This document shows positions 19,817-30,208 of a stretch of DNA of 64,000 nt, one piece after another. The stretch spans positions 186,001 to 250,000 of the forward strand of contig JAGTJW010000003.1 of the NCBI GenBank assembly GCA_023657425.1. Direction: 5' to 3'. The notes beneath the pieces were generated by a model. The model ran no database searches. It was not told where the DNA came from and was given only the letters and a program-made list of their open reading frames with translations. Origin of the DNA: Ideonella sp. WA131b (lineage in GTDB: Bacteria; Pseudomonadota; Gammaproteobacteria; Burkholderiales; Burkholderiaceae_C). The stretch's first letter is position 1, and each line of letters opens with the position of its first letter. Position numbers and translations under genes: made by a program.

Positions 19817-20782
19817 TCAGCCGAAGGCGGCCTTGCGGTAGTCGCTCGGCGCCACGCCGCCGTGGGCGCGGAACACGCGACTGAAGTGAGCCATGTTCTG
19901 GAAGCCCAGGCCGAGCGCGATGTCGGTCAGGCTGCGGTGTGCGTGCGCTCGGTCAGCCAGCAGACGTCGGCAGGCGGCCAGGCGCTGCGCCAGGATGTAC
20001 CCGGCCACGCCGTCGGGCTCTTCGGCAAAGGCGTTGTACAGCTGCCGCCGGCTGCAGTTGAGTGCGCGCGCGATGCCATCGACGCTGAGGCCGGGGTCGG
20101 CCAGGTGCTGCCCCACGTGCTGCTTGATGCGTTCGCGCAGCGCCTCGCGCTGCGTCTGCGCCGTGGCCTGGCCGGCCAGGTCGAGCAGGCTCAGTTGCAC
20201 GAGATGTGCGATGGCATCGCCCACGCCGCGCGCCGCAGCCTCGGGCATGCTGGGCAGCTCGGCGAAGGCGTTGCGCATGGTCTGCAGTGCCAGCGTGGAG
20301 ATGCCACCGCTGCCGCCCAGGCGCCGCGCCATCAGGGCGTCGAGCTGCGCCGGCGCCAAGCCACGCTCCGCGAGCGGCGTCTTGGGCAGCATCACGATCA
20401 GGTGCTCCACGCGCTCGGGGTTGGCCACGGCATAACTGTCGGTGGTGTCGTAGATGCTCCACTGGCCCGGCGTCACCCAGGTCTCGCGGCCCTTTTGCTC
20501 GACACCGGCGCAGCCGCTCCACGGCGCCACGATCTTGAGGTAGGGCACCTCCGTGGCTCGTCCCGCCGCCGGGCTGCGCGTGACGCGGTGACGCGTGGCC
20601 TCCAGCCGCGTGAGAACGACGTCGCCGGCGCGCAGCGTCCGCGCTCGGCCGTCGAAGTCGGTGTCGCCGTATTGATCCGATTTCAGGCCCTGGAACAGCC
20701 GGCCCAGCCAGTCGGTCCAAAGCCCCACGCGTTCCTGCGCGGGCACAGCACTCGTGTCCATCAGTTCGGGCTGGGTTGCCAT
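19817..20782 (-). CDS. AraC-family transcriptional regulator (FeaR-like architecture)
   Basis: A 321-residue regulator with an N-terminal AraC-binding-like domain of the FeaR/NdaR type (roughly residues 10-190) and a C-terminal double helix-turn-helix: ALNCSRRQLYNAFAEEPDGV and ALGLGFQNMAHFSRVFRAHG. Regulators of this type often control aromatic amine, aldehyde or naphthalene-type pathways. It is divergent from the Liv transporter gene set across 204 bases holding an 18-bp direct repeat that may be its operator, so it probably controls that operon in response to the imported substrate. Confidence 0.9.
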   Translation of the reverse strand: MATQPELMDTSAVPAQERVGLWTDWLGRLFQGLKSDQYGDTDFDGRARTLRAGDVVLTRLEATRHRVTRSPAAGRATEVPYLKIVAPWSGCAGVEQKGRETWVTPGQWSIYDTTDSYAVANPERVEHLIVMLPKTPLAERGLAPAQLDALMARRLGGSGGISTLALQTMRNAFAELPSMPEAAARGVGDAIAHLVQLSLLDLAGQATAQTQREALRERIKQHVGQHLADPGLSVDGIARALNCSRRQLYNAFAEEPDGVAGYILAQRLAACRRLLADRAHAHRSLTDIALGLGFQNMAHFSRVFRAHGGVAPSDYRKAAFG

Positions 20783-20887
20783 GGGCCTTGTCTCCGGGAA
20801 GCCTCGTCGAACGCGGCCGCGAGCGTAGCGCCGGCAGCCTGTCTGACCACGGCCTGGGGGCATCGCCCCGGGAAAGTCCGTAGCGCC

Positions 20888-20926
20888 CGTGCACGCGCCG
20901 GCAAGCGCCGTGCACGCGCGGGCAAG
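20888..20926. promoter_or_regulatory. Direct repeat, putative AraC-family operator
   Basis: Two 18-bp copies, CGTGCACGCG(C/G)(C/G)GGCAAG-like, start at 20888 and 20909. They differ at a single position and are exactly 21 bp apart, two helical turns. Same-face direct half-sites are the usual layout of AraC-family operators. They lie 60-100 bases upstream of the livK start, between it and the divergent araC-type gene. Confidence 0.55.
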
Positions 20927-20986
20927 ACGGCCTCGGGGGTGCCGCCAAGAATTGCGACGACACAAATCCAACCCCGGAGACAAGTC

Positions 20987-22180
20987 ATGACGCTGAACCG
21001 CCGTACCGTCGTCCAGGCGCTGGGCGCCACCGCCGCCGCCACCTCGTTCCCGGCCCTCGCACAGGGAAGCGGGCCTGTCCGCATCGGCTACGCGATGGCC
21101 CGCACCGGCCCGTGGAGTGTGGGCGCGCAGACCAGCCAGGAGCCCAACTACCTGCTGTGGGCCGAGCAGGTGAACGCCACCGGCGGGCTCGATGTGAAGG
21201 GCTCCAAGCGCCCGATCGAGCTGATCAGCTCTGACGACCAGAGCAACATCGAGACCTGCGTGCGCACCTACGAGAAGCTCATGGGCAGCGACAAGGTCGA
21301 CCTCGTGCTGCCGCCCTGGGGCAGCAACGCCAACTTTGCCGTGGCGCCGCTGGCCAATCGCTTCCAGTACCCCTTTCTCGCGCCCACGGCGCTGAGCCGC
21401 CGGCTGGTGGAGATGAAGCTGCCGTACTTCTTCCTCCTGCTGCAACAGCCCAAGCCCATGATGGACGCGCTGGTGGACATGCTCAAGGCCAACGGCGCCA
21501 AGTCTGTGGCCGTGATCTACGTGGACGACCTCTTCGGCCTGGAGAACTACGCGGCGCTGAAGGTGGCACTCGCGGGCAGCGGCATCAACATCGTCGAGGA
21601 CAAAAGCTACCCGCTCGGCGTGAAGGACCTGAGCCCGGTGCTGCGCGGCATGAAGGACAAGAACCCCGACGCCTTCATCGGCCTGACCTACCCGCCTGAC
21701 ACCATCCTGGCCAGCCGCCAGAGCAAAGAGATTGGCTTCAACCCGAAGTTCTTCTACGCCAGCGTGGGCACGGCCTTCCAGCTGTACCGGAACGTGATGC
21801 AGGCGGGTGCGGAAGGCGTGCTGGGCATGGGGAGCTGGAACGGCAAGACGAGCCCGGCGGCCAAGGCCTACTTCGATGCGCACGTCAAGAAGTTCGGCGC
21901 CGCCAAGGAGCCCGACCGCTGGGCCAGCGGCGCCACCTGGGCGGGGCTGGAAATCCTCACGGCCGCAGTGGCCAAGGTGGGCCTGGATCGCAAGGCCATA
22001 CGTGACTTCGTGGCCGGCGGCACGCACAAGACGATCCTCGGCGACATCCGCTTCAACGGCAGCGAAAACGTCGGCGTGCCCGGCACCGTGAGCCAGTGGC
22101 AGAAGGGCGAGTTCGAGGTCGTGTGGCCGCGCAACCGCGCCACGGCGCCGCTGAATCCGGCCAAGCCGGCGTGGGTATGA
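20987..22180 (+). CDS. ABC transporter substrate-binding protein (LivK/AmiC-like)
   Basis: A 397-residue periplasmic binding protein of the branched-chain amino acid/aromatic acid class. A signal of the Tat/Sec type, TLNRRTVVQALGATAAATSFP, ends around ALAQG. The mature part has RIGYAMARTGPWSVG and the Peripla_BP_6 fold segments LIVD-type loops such as VAVIYVDDLFGLENYA. The ATG at 20987 is preceded by CGGAGACAAGTC. First gene of a livKHMGF set but separated from livH by a 276-base repeat-rich gap. The substrate is probably an aromatic acid, inferred from the linked dehydrogenase and decarboxylase. Confidence 0.9.
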   Translation: MTLNRRTVVQALGATAAATSFPALAQGSGPVRIGYAMARTGPWSVGAQTSQEPNYLLWAEQVNATGGLDVKGSKRPIELISSDDQSNIETCVRTYEKLMGSDKVDLVLPPWGSNANFAVAPLANRFQYPFLAPTALSRRLVEMKLPYFFLLLQQPKPMMDALVDMLKANGAKSVAVIYVDDLFGLENYAALKVALAGSGINIVEDKSYPLGVKDLSPVLRGMKDKNPDAFIGLTYPPDTILASRQSKEIGFNPKFFYASVGTAFQLYRNVMQAGAEGVLGMGSWNGKTSPAAKAYFDAHVKKFGAAKEPDRWASGATWAGLEILTAAVAKVGLDRKAIRDFVAGGTHKTILGDIRFNGSENVGVPGTVSQWQKGEFEVVWPRNRATAPLNPAKPAWV

Positions 22181-22205
22181 GCTGATGAGCCCGAGCCCCT
22201 GCACC

Positions 22206-22440
22206 GTTCGCGCTGAGCTTGTCGAAGCGCGTGGGATGGGCGCCACTCCCGTTCGCGCTGAGCGTGTCGGAGCGCTGGTGGCGCGCCTGGGGCTTCGACA
22301 GGCTCAGCCCGGCCCTTCGACAAGCTCAGGGCGAACGGGTGGGGTCCGGCGGTGTCCGCCCCAATCCAGTGGTCCAACCCCCGTTCGCGCTGAGCTTGTC
22401 GAAGCGCTCGTGGTGCACACTGGGCTTCGACAGGCGCAGC
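22206..22440. repeat. Cluster of six TTCGACAAGCTCAG-type repeats
   Basis: This gap between livK and livH holds six copies of a 19-29 bp repeat in both orientations. Forward copies of the form GTTCGCGCTGAGCTTGTCGA are at 22206, 22251 and 22383; inverted copies of the form TTCGACA(G/A)GCTCAG are at 22291, 22311 and 22422. Facing copies can pair into hairpins. Further copies are at 25131 and 44281-44356. These are dispersed REP-like elements; here they occupy almost the whole spacer inside a transport operon. Confidence 0.85.
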
Positions 22441-22456
22441 CCGACAGGTCGGGCCC

Positions 22457-23347
22457 ATGAGCCTCGGCGCCTGGTTCGAGTTGATCGCCTCCGGCCTGAT
22501 CACCGGCGCGGTGTACGCGCTGGTGGGCCTCGGCTTGAACCTTCAGTACGGGCTCATGCGCATCCTGAACATCGCGCACGGCGAGTTCCTGATGGTGGGC
22601 GCCTTCCTCACGTGGATGGCGCACAGCGCGCTGGGCCTGAGCCCGCTGCTGATGGTGCCTGTCTGCTTTGCGCTGCTGATGGTGGTGGGCGTGGTGGTGC
22701 ACCGGCTCACCTTCCGGCGGCTGGCGCGCACCAGCCCCAACGTCGACATCTTCGAGGCACGTGGCCTCATGGTGGCCTTCGGCTTGATGTTCCTGGTGCA
22801 GAACTTCGCCCAGAGCGTATGGGGCGCGGACCTTCGCGGCTACGACTACCTGACCGACCCCGTGCGCTACGGCGGCGAAGGCGGCGCGCAGTTCGCCGGC
22901 AACAAGCTGCTGCTGCTGGGCCTGAGCCTGCTGTTCAGCGTGGGCCTGATCGTGCTGCTGAAGCAGACGCTCCTCGGCAAGGGCGTGCGCGCGCTGATGC
23001 AGAGCCCCACCGGCGCGCAGCTCGTGGGCATCGACACGCAGCGCCTGCACCCGCTGATGTTCGGCGTGGGCCTGGGCTTGAGTGGCGTGGCCGGCTGCCT
23101 GCTGAGCATGGCCTACACCATCACGCCGGCCATGGGCGAGCCCTACACGGTGACGGCGCTGATCGTCATCACCCTCGGCGGTTTCGGCAGCATGGGCGGC
23201 GCGCTGGCCGGCGGCCTGGCCCTGGGCGTGATCGAGGCCGTAGGCATGCACTTCACCAACCCCTCGCTGAAGAGCCTGCTGAGCTACGCCGTGTTCATCG
23301 GTGTCCTCTTGTGGAAGCCCAACGGCCTGTTCAACAAGAGAACATGA
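22457..23347 (+). CDS. ABC transporter permease, LivH type
   Basis: A 296-residue inner-membrane permease with about eight helices. Family features are LITGAVYALVGLGLNLQYGLMRILNIAHGEF at the N-terminus (the first third), GVDTQ-like cytoplasmic EAA-region residues near GAQLVGIDTQRL, and the C-terminal LGGFGSMGGALAGGLALGVIE. It overlaps livM by four bases (ATGA), so the two permeases are cotranslated. Together with livM, livG and livF it forms a Liv/HAAT-class importer. Confidence 0.92.
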   Translation: MSLGAWFELIASGLITGAVYALVGLGLNLQYGLMRILNIAHGEFLMVGAFLTWMAHSALGLSPLLMVPVCFALLMVVGVVVHRLTFRRLARTSPNVDIFEARGLMVAFGLMFLVQNFAQSVWGADLRGYDYLTDPVRYGGEGGAQFAGNKLLLLGLSLLFSVGLIVLLKQTLLGKGVRALMQSPTGAQLVGIDTQRLHPLMFGVGLGLSGVAGCLLSMAYTITPAMGEPYTVTALIVITLGGFGSMGGALAGGLALGVIEAVGMHFTNPSLKSLLSYAVFIGVLLWKPNGLFNKRT

Positions 23348-24377
23348 GCACCCTCGACAAGACCTGGAACGAGCGCCTCACAGGCTGGCTGCTCGACAAG
23401 AAGCTGCTGGGCCGCGACGTGCTGGTGCTGTTCGCACTCACTGGCTGGGCGCTGGCCGTGCCGCACTGGGGCAGCGAATTTGCGGTGTCGATGGCGCTGA
23501 CCTGCCTGATGTACGTGGCCCTGGCCACCAGCTGGACGCTGTTCTGCGGCACCACCCGCTACCTGTCGCTCGCCACGGCGGCCTTCTTCGGCATCGGTGC
23601 CTACTTCAGCGCCATCTACGTTGAACAGCTGGGCTGGGCCATGGTTATCTTGGCTGGCGCCGGCGTGGCGGCGCTGGTGGCCCTGGTGATGGGCGCGGCG
23701 GTGCTGCACCTGCGCGGCACCTACTTCGCGGTGCTCACTTTCGGCATGACGGAGCTCATCCGCCACGCCATCACCTACTGGGAAAAGCAGGTCACCGGCA
23801 CGGTGGGCCGCGTGCTGGTGGTGGCGCCCGAACGCGACACCATCTACCTCACGGTGCTGCTGCTGGCCGTGCTGGCCGTGGCCACGAGCATCGTGGTTCG
23901 TCGCACGCGCTTCGGCCTGGCGCTGGCCGGCATTGGGGCCGACGAGCAGCGCGCGCAGACGCTCGGCGTGAACACGCGGCTCGTCAAGATCGGCGGCTTC
24001 ATGCTCACCGCGGCCTTCGCGGGGGCGGTGGGCGCGGCCATGAGCGTGCGCTGGACCTACATCGACCCGAGTACGGTCTTCAACCCCTTCATCGGCTTCC
24101 AAACGGTGCTCATCGCCCTGATCGGCGGTGTGGCCACCCTGTGGGGACCGCTGATCGCTGCCATCGTCTTCAGTCTGCTGGCCGAGACGCTGCGCCTGCA
24201 GGCGCCGCAGCTCTACCTGATGACGCTGGGCCTCCTGCTCATCCTGAGCGTGCTGTACCTGCCCGGCGGCCTGGCCTCGCTGCGCTGGGAGACCTTCCGA
24301 CAGTGGCGGGACGACACGCGCAGCTGGTGGAAGCAGCTGCGCCGCAGCCGAGCCGAGCGCGACAAGGAGGCCTTGTC

Positions 24378-24381
<4 letters not shown>
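23344..24381 (+). CDS. ABC transporter permease, LivM type
   Basis: A 345-residue permease with 9-10 helices. Conserved segments include TTRYLSLATAAFFGIGAYFSA, the GTYFAVLTFGMTELIR segment with the LivM glycine, and RTRFGLALAGIGADEQRAQTLGVNTR, the loop that contacts the ATPase. The C-terminal 25 residues are charged and cytoplasmic. It starts inside the livH stop and its own stop overlaps the livG start, where a very strong AAGGAGG site lies upstream. Confidence 0.92.
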
Positions 24382-25165
<784 letters not shown>

Positions 25166-25169
<4 letters not shown>

Positions 25170-27421
25170 AAAACGACATCGAAACGGCGCTCGACCAGAA
25201 GCTCGCGCACCTCAAGCTCGAGAAGCTGTCGGCCGGTTACGGCCCCTTTCTCGTGCTGCGTGAACTCACGCTTGAGGTCCGCCCCGGCCTCACCGTGATC
25301 CTGGGCCCCAACGGCGCGGGCAAGACGACGCTGCTGAAGGCCGTCAACGGCCTCATCCCGCGGGGCGGGCGGCTGTTGCTCGACGGTGAGGCCATCCCGC
25401 GCGACGCCAAGACCAGCGAGCTCGTGCAGCGCGGCCTGGTGCTGGTGCCCGAGGGCCGGCAGCTGTTCCCGCAGATGACGGTGCGCGAGAACCTGGAGCT
25501 CGGTGGGTGGCTGGTGAACAAAGCCGAGCGCGAGCAGCGAATGGCGCTGGCCTTCAAGGACTTCCCCAAGCTCGCGCAGCGCGAGCAGCAGCTGGCCGGC
25601 ACCATGAGCGGCGGCGAGCAGCAGATGGTGGCCGTGGCGCGCGCGATGATGAGCGCGCCGCGCCTCTTGATGCTCGACGAGCCTTCGCTGGGCCTGGCGC
25701 CCAGGATGGTGGACGAGTTGCTGGCCATGGTGCGCCGCATCGCCGACCAGGGCGTGACGGTGCTGATGGTGGAGCAGAACGTGAAGAAGGCGCTGGCCGT
25801 GGCCGACCGCGGCTACGTGCTGGAGCGAGGCCGCCTCGTGGCCCACGGCCCGGCCAGCCTTCTGGCGCGCAGCAGCGTGGTGCGCGAGGCTTATCTTGGC
25901 AAGAGCGTCGCCAAGGCCGCCGAGAAGACCACCGCCAGCGCATCCAAGGATCCCAAGGAGAAGACCGTGTCCGAACTCAGCATGCTCATCAACGGCCTGG
26001 CCGTCAGCGCCGAAAAGGGCGCCACCTTCGAGCGCCGCAATCCGCTGGACGGCAGCGTCGCCACACGCGCACCCGCGGCCAGCACGGGCGATGCCGTGGC
26101 TGCGGTGGACGCGGCGGCCGAGGCCTTCAAGACCTGGAAGCTCACCGGCCCCAGCGAGCGCCGCGCGCTGCTGCTGAAGGCCGCTGATGCGCTGGAGGTG
26201 CTGACGCCGAAGTTCGTCGAAGCCGTGCCCGCCGAGACCGGCGCCACCGGCCTATGGGCCGGTTTCAACGTGATGCTGGCCGCCGGCATGATCCGCGAGG
26301 CCGCGGCGCTCACCACCCAGATCGGCGGCGAGCTGATTCCCTCCGACGTGCCCGGCAGCCTGGCCATGGGCGTGCGCCAGCCGGCGGGCGTGGTGCTGGG
26401 CATCGCGCCGTGGAACGCGCCCATCATCCTGGGCGTGCGCGCCATCGCCACGCCGCTGGCCTGCGGCAACACCGTCATCCTGAAGGGCAGCGAGAACTGC
26501 CCGCGCACGCACCAGCTCATCGTGCAGGCCTTCCAGGACGCGGGCTTCCCGGCCGGCGTGGTGAACTACATCACCAACGCCCCGGCCGATGCCGGCGCGG
26601 TGGTGGAGGCGATGGTCGCGCACCCGGCGGTGCGACGCGTCAACTTCACCGGCAGCACGCGCGTGGGCAAGCTGCTGGCGCTGACGTGTGCCAAGTACCT
26701 GAAGCCCAGCGTGCTGGAGCTCGGCGGCAAGGCGCCGATGGTGGTGCTGGACGATGCCGACCTGGAGGCTGCCGTCAACGGCGCGGCCTTCGGCGCCTTT
26801 GCCAACAGCGGGCAGATCTGCATGAGCACCGAGCGCTTCATCGTCGACCGCAAGATCGCCGACGACTTTGTGGCCATGTTCGCCAAGAAGGCCAAGGGCC
26901 TGCCGCTGGGCGACCCGCGCAAGCCCGAGCCGGTGGTGCTGGGCAGCGTCATCGGCATGGGCACGGTGGAGCACTGCAACGCGCTGATCGACGACGCGCT
27001 GGCCAAGGGTGCCAAGCTGGTGTGCGGCGGCAAGGCCGATAGCACGCTGATGCCGGCCACGCTGCTGGACCACGTGACGCCGAAGATGCGCATCTACTCG
27101 GAAGAGACCTTTGGACCGGTGAAGTGCATCGTGCGCGTGGACGGCGTCGAGGCCGCCATCGACTGCGCCAACGACAACGAGTACGGCCTGTCGGCCAGCG
27201 TCTTCGGCCGCGACACGGCGCGCGCGCTCACGGTGGCGCAGCGCATCGAGAGCGGCATCTGCCACGTCAACGGGCCCACGGTGCACGACGAGGCGCAAAT
27301 GCCGTTTGGGGGCGTGAAGGGCAGCGGCTGGGGCCGCTTCGGCGGCCGGGCCGGGATTGCCGAGTTCACCGAGCTGCGCTGGATCACCGTGCAGACCGGC
27401 GAGCGCCACTATCCGTTCTGA
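25166..27421 (+). CDS. Fused LivF-type ABC ATPase and aldehyde dehydrogenase
   Basis: One open frame of 751 codons encodes two complete proteins. Residues 1-245 are a LivF ATPase: Walker A GPNGAGKTTLLK, signature MSGGEQQM, Walker B LLMLDEPSLGLAP. A 20-residue Lys/Ala/Ser linker follows, then residues 268-751 are a full 484-residue NAD(P)-dependent aldehyde dehydrogenase of the benzaldehyde/vanillin/salicylaldehyde group: LELGGKAP with Glu518 and SGQICMS with the catalytic Cys552. A GTG at 25967, in frame and after AAGGAG, could start the dehydrogenase separately, so the cell may make a fusion, a free enzyme, or both. Its stop abuts the convergent TerB-like gene. Confidence 0.9.
25955..25969 (+). 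promoter_or_regulatory. Internal ribosome-binding site and GTG start for the aldehyde dehydrogenase
   Basis: AAGGAG at 25955-25960 is followed after six bases by GTG at 25967, in the same frame as the upstream LivF part. The protein from this GTG (MSELSMLINGLAV) begins as typical aldehyde dehydrogenases of this group do. It looks like the original start of a separate gene that is now inside a longer open frame. Confidence 0.65.
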
Positions 27422-27889
27422 TCAGCCCTTCTGAGCCTGCTGCGCGGCCCGCTGCCGCGCCAGCACGTAGGCCCCTTGCGGCACGTGCAGCAGATCGGCC
27501 ACGCGCCACAGCACGTGGCGCTCGTCGTCGGCCAGGTGGCCGTCGGCGTAGGCGACGGCCCACATCAGTTCCACCATGCGCAGTTTCTGCGCGTCTGAGA
27601 AGCGCTCGTTCAGGCGCGTCGTGAAGCTGAACAGGTCGGTGGCTTCCTTGGCCGTGGAGGTGGCCAGCTCCACCAGGCGCTCGGCCTCGTCGGCGTCGAG
27701 TTCGAACTTCTCCACCAGGGCCTGCAGAATCGTGGCCTGCTCGGCCGCACCGAAGCGGCCGTCGGCCCGCATCACCTCCACCAGCAGCACGGCCGTGGCC
27801 AGACGCAGGCGGTGTTCATCGTCGGCAGCGACGACGGCGCCGGGTGGGGGCAGCAGGGTGTCGAAAAGCTCGCGCAGCGTCTTCAGCAT
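27422..27889 (-). CDS. TerB-like (tellurite resistance TerB family) protein
   Basis: A 155-residue all-helical, acidic protein. The TerB pattern is seen as two helical repeats: AVLLVEVMRADGRFGAAEQATI and MWAVAYADGHLADDERHVLW, each with an A-D-G-x-hydrophobic turn and acidic metal-binding residues. The exact role of stand-alone TerB-like proteins is unknown. It starts 12 bases after the benzoylformate-decarboxylase-like gene on the same strand and ends at the base next to the dehydrogenase stop, so it may be cotranscribed with the former. Confidence 0.8.
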   Translation of the reverse strand: MLKTLRELFDTLLPPPGAVVAADDEHRLRLATAVLLVEVMRADGRFGAAEQATILQALVEKFELDADEAERLVELATSTAKEATDLFSFTTRLNERFSDAQKLRMVELMWAVAYADGHLADDERHVLWRVADLLHVPQGAYVLARQRAAQQAQKG

Positions 27890-27901
27890 GACGCCATCTT
27901 G

Positions 27902-29503
27902 TCACGCTACCGCCACCTCCAGCAGCACCGGGCCTTCTGCTGCCAAGGCTCGGCGCAGGGCGTCGGCCAGCTCGGCCCCGTCGCTCACGCGCGAGGCGGG
28001 CAGCCCGTGCCCGGCAGCCAGCGCCACGAAGTCCAGCGCCGGCAGATCGGTGCCCACCAGCGGCGCGCCGGGCGCAAAACCGAAGTGCGGCGCAAAGCCC
28101 TGCAGTGCGCCGTAGCGGCGGTTGTTGAGGATGAGCACCGTCACCGGCAGCCGCAGCTGCGCGGCGTTCCACAGCGCCTGGATCGAATACATCGCCGAGC
28201 CATCACCGATCATGGCGATCACGCGCTGGCGTCCACCCCGCTGCTGCTGGGCCAGCGCCACCCCCATGGCTGCCGCCAGGCCGTGGCCGAGGCCGCCGCT
28301 GTCCATCGTCCAGTAGGTGCCGGGCTCGAAGATGGGCAGGTGGCGCTGCATCGCACCGCGCGCGCTGGGTGCCTCTTCGAACACGATGCTGTCGCGGGGC
28401 CGCAGCTCCGTCAGCGTCTGCATGAAGAAGGGCACTGGAATGCGTTCGCCAGGAGCCGGCAGCGGCTGCCGCGGCGCGGGTTCGCGCGCCGGCGGCATGG
28501 CTCGCTCGGTGGCCGGTGCCGGGCGCGCCAGCAGGTCGGCCAGCGCCAGCGACAGGCTGGCGATGACGCTGGTGCCCAGCGGTGCCCAGGCGGCGGCCTG
28601 CGGGTCGTCGGTGATCTGCGCCACCGCGGCGCCGGCCGGCGCGTGCGGGCCTTCACCTTGCACGTGGTACGTGAAGGCATTGGCACCGAGCGCGACAACC
28701 AGGTCGTGGCCGGCAAGAGCCTCGACGATCTTCTCGCGCATCGCCGGCAGCCAGCCGGCGAATAGCGGGTGGTCTTCCGGGAAGCCCGCGCGGCCGCTCA
28801 TCGGCGCGCCGAACACGCGCGCGAGGTGGCGCTCGGCGAGTTCGCGGGCCAGCGGCCAGGCGCCGTCGCGGTCGACCGCGGGGCCGATGACGAAGGCCGG
28901 GCGCGCAGCAGCATCGAGCGCGTCGCCGATGGCGGCGAGCGTGGCCGGATCGGGCCGCAGCGCCTGGCCCACGCGGCGCGGCGGCAGCGGCTCGCACAGG
29001 CGCGCCCAGTCGTCGGCCGGCACGCTCACCAGCACCGGCCCGCGCGGCGGCGTCATCGCCAGGTGGTAGGCGCGCTCGATGGCCAAGGGCACGTCTTCGC
29101 CGCGCGCCGGCTCCACGGCCCACTTCACGTAGGGCTTGGGCAGCGTCGTGGCCTCAGCGCTGTGCAGAAAAGGGTCGAAAGGCAGCATGGAGCGCGCCTG
29201 CTGCCCGGCGGTGATGACCATCGGCGTGCGGTTCTTGAAGGCCGTGAAGATGGCGCCCATCGCATGGCCCACACCCACAGCGGAGTGAAGGTTGACGAAA
29301 GCCGCGTTGCCGCTGGCCTGCGCGTAGCCGTCGGCCATGCCGACGACGACACTTTCCTGCAGGCCCAGCACGTAGCCGAAGTCGGCCGGCCAGCCCAGAA
29401 AGAAGCCGAGCTCGGTGGAGCCCGGGTTGCCGAACACGGTGGTCATGCCGTGGGCGCGCATCAGCGCCCAGGTGGCTTCGCGGACGGGGGTGGTGGGCAA
29501 CAT
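27902..29503 (-). CDS. mdlC: Thiamine-diphosphate enzyme, benzoylformate decarboxylase-like
   Basis: A 533-residue ThDP-dependent decarboxylase, close in length to benzoylformate decarboxylase (528). Residues matching its active site are present: Ser in NPGSTEL, His in NLHSAVG and His in FTYH. The ThDP-Mg site is GDGSAMYSIQALWNAAQ to LILNN. It would turn phenylglyoxylate-type acids into aldehydes plus CO2. A converging aldehyde dehydrogenase fits as the next step, supporting a mandelate-type pathway; no mandelate racemase or dehydrogenase is in the window. The ATG at 29503 fits family length. Confidence 0.82.
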   Translation of the reverse strand: MLPTTPVREATWALMRAHGMTTVFGNPGSTELGFFLGWPADFGYVLGLQESVVVGMADGYAQASGNAAFVNLHSAVGVGHAMGAIFTAFKNRTPMVITAGQQARSMLPFDPFLHSAEATTLPKPYVKWAVEPARGEDVPLAIERAYHLAMTPPRGPVLVSVPADDWARLCEPLPPRRVGQALRPDPATLAAIGDALDAAARPAFVIGPAVDRDGAWPLARELAERHLARVFGAPMSGRAGFPEDHPLFAGWLPAMREKIVEALAGHDLVVALGANAFTYHVQGEGPHAPAGAAVAQITDDPQAAAWAPLGTSVIASLSLALADLLARPAPATERAMPPAREPAPRQPLPAPGERIPVPFFMQTLTELRPRDSIVFEEAPSARGAMQRHLPIFEPGTYWTMDSGGLGHGLAAAMGVALAQQQRGGRQRVIAMIGDGSAMYSIQALWNAAQLRLPVTVLILNNRRYGALQGFAPHFGFAPGAPLVGTDLPALDFVALAAGHGLPASRVSDGAELADALRRALAAEGPVLLEVAVA

Positions 29504-29665
29504 GCGGAGGCCGAATGGAGGAAAGGTCGAAGAGTATGGCCAGGAACCCAGCCCGCCGGCCGTGCGCGCGGCGCGGCCGGATGCCACTGGGCTGCCGCTC
29601 TGGGCGATCCCTCGGGTTCATGCGGCCTGTCACGGGGCTTGGGGGTACGGCCCGGTTGGGGGTCC

Positions 29666-29692
29666 TCAAGTTCGCTGGCCGTGTTCCGAAAA
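29666..29692 (+). promoter_or_regulatory. Sigma-28-like promoter for the sensor/chemoreceptor pair
   Basis: TCAAGTTC at 29666, exactly 11 bases, then TCCGAAAA at 29685. The flagellar sigma-28 consensus is TAAAGTTT-N11-GCCGATAA; each half matches 6 of 8. It is 57 bases upstream of the secreted-protein start, as expected for a chemotaxis gene. Confidence 0.6.
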
Positions 29693-29748
29693 CGTGAAGT
29701 GTCCCGTCGATGACGAGAGCCCTCAACCGCCCAAACAAGGAGCCCCAA

Positions 29749-30162
29749 GTGATCCGTCGCAACCTCTTTCCGATGCTGGCCTCGCTGCTGGTGCTCACGG
29801 CCTCGCTGCCGGCCGCAGCCAACGAGTTCACTGAACTGCGCGGCCAGCTCAGCGCCGCCCGCGAATCGCTCGTGACCATGCTCACGAACAAGGACAAGCG
29901 CGGCCCCGACCAGCAGAAGCTGGTGAAGGACACCGCCGATGCCGTCAGCGCCCGCCTGGCCAAGATGAAGGCGCCTGCGGGCAAGGACGCCCAGTTCAAG
30001 GAGCTCATCGCAACCTGGGACGCCTTCAAGAAGTCCCGCGAGACCGAGTTGGTGCCCGCCATCCTGGCTGGCCGCGATGAAGAAGCGCGCAAGCTGGCCG
30101 GCGGCATTCAGCGCGAGCGCATGACCCGTGCCCAGCAACTGGTCGGCGAACTGGGCGGCTGA
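29749..30162 (+). CDS. Secreted helical protein resembling a chemoreceptor ligand domain
   Basis: A 137-residue protein with a clear signal peptide (IRRNLFPMLASLLVLTASLP, cleavage near AAANEF). The mature part is all-helical, charged and lacks cysteines. Its end, TELVPAILAGRDEEARKLAG, looks like the last helices of the four-helix-bundle sensor domain of chemoreceptors. I chose the GTG at 29749, which has AAGGAG seven bases upstream and puts the signal peptide at the N-terminus; an ATG at 29710 would add 13 residues. It lies 46 bases before a chemoreceptor gene behind a shared sigma-28-like promoter. Function unknown; a periplasmic ligand-binding partner is possible. Confidence 0.7.
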   Translation: MIRRNLFPMLASLLVLTASLPAAANEFTELRGQLSAARESLVTMLTNKDKRGPDQQKLVKDTADAVSARLAKMKAPAGKDAQFKELIATWDAFKKSRETELVPAILAGRDEEARKLAGGIQRERMTRAQQLVGELGG

Positions 30163-30208
30163 GCCTGAGACCTGACCCCTGATCTCCCCCAGCAGGAAGG
30201 ACATCCGA

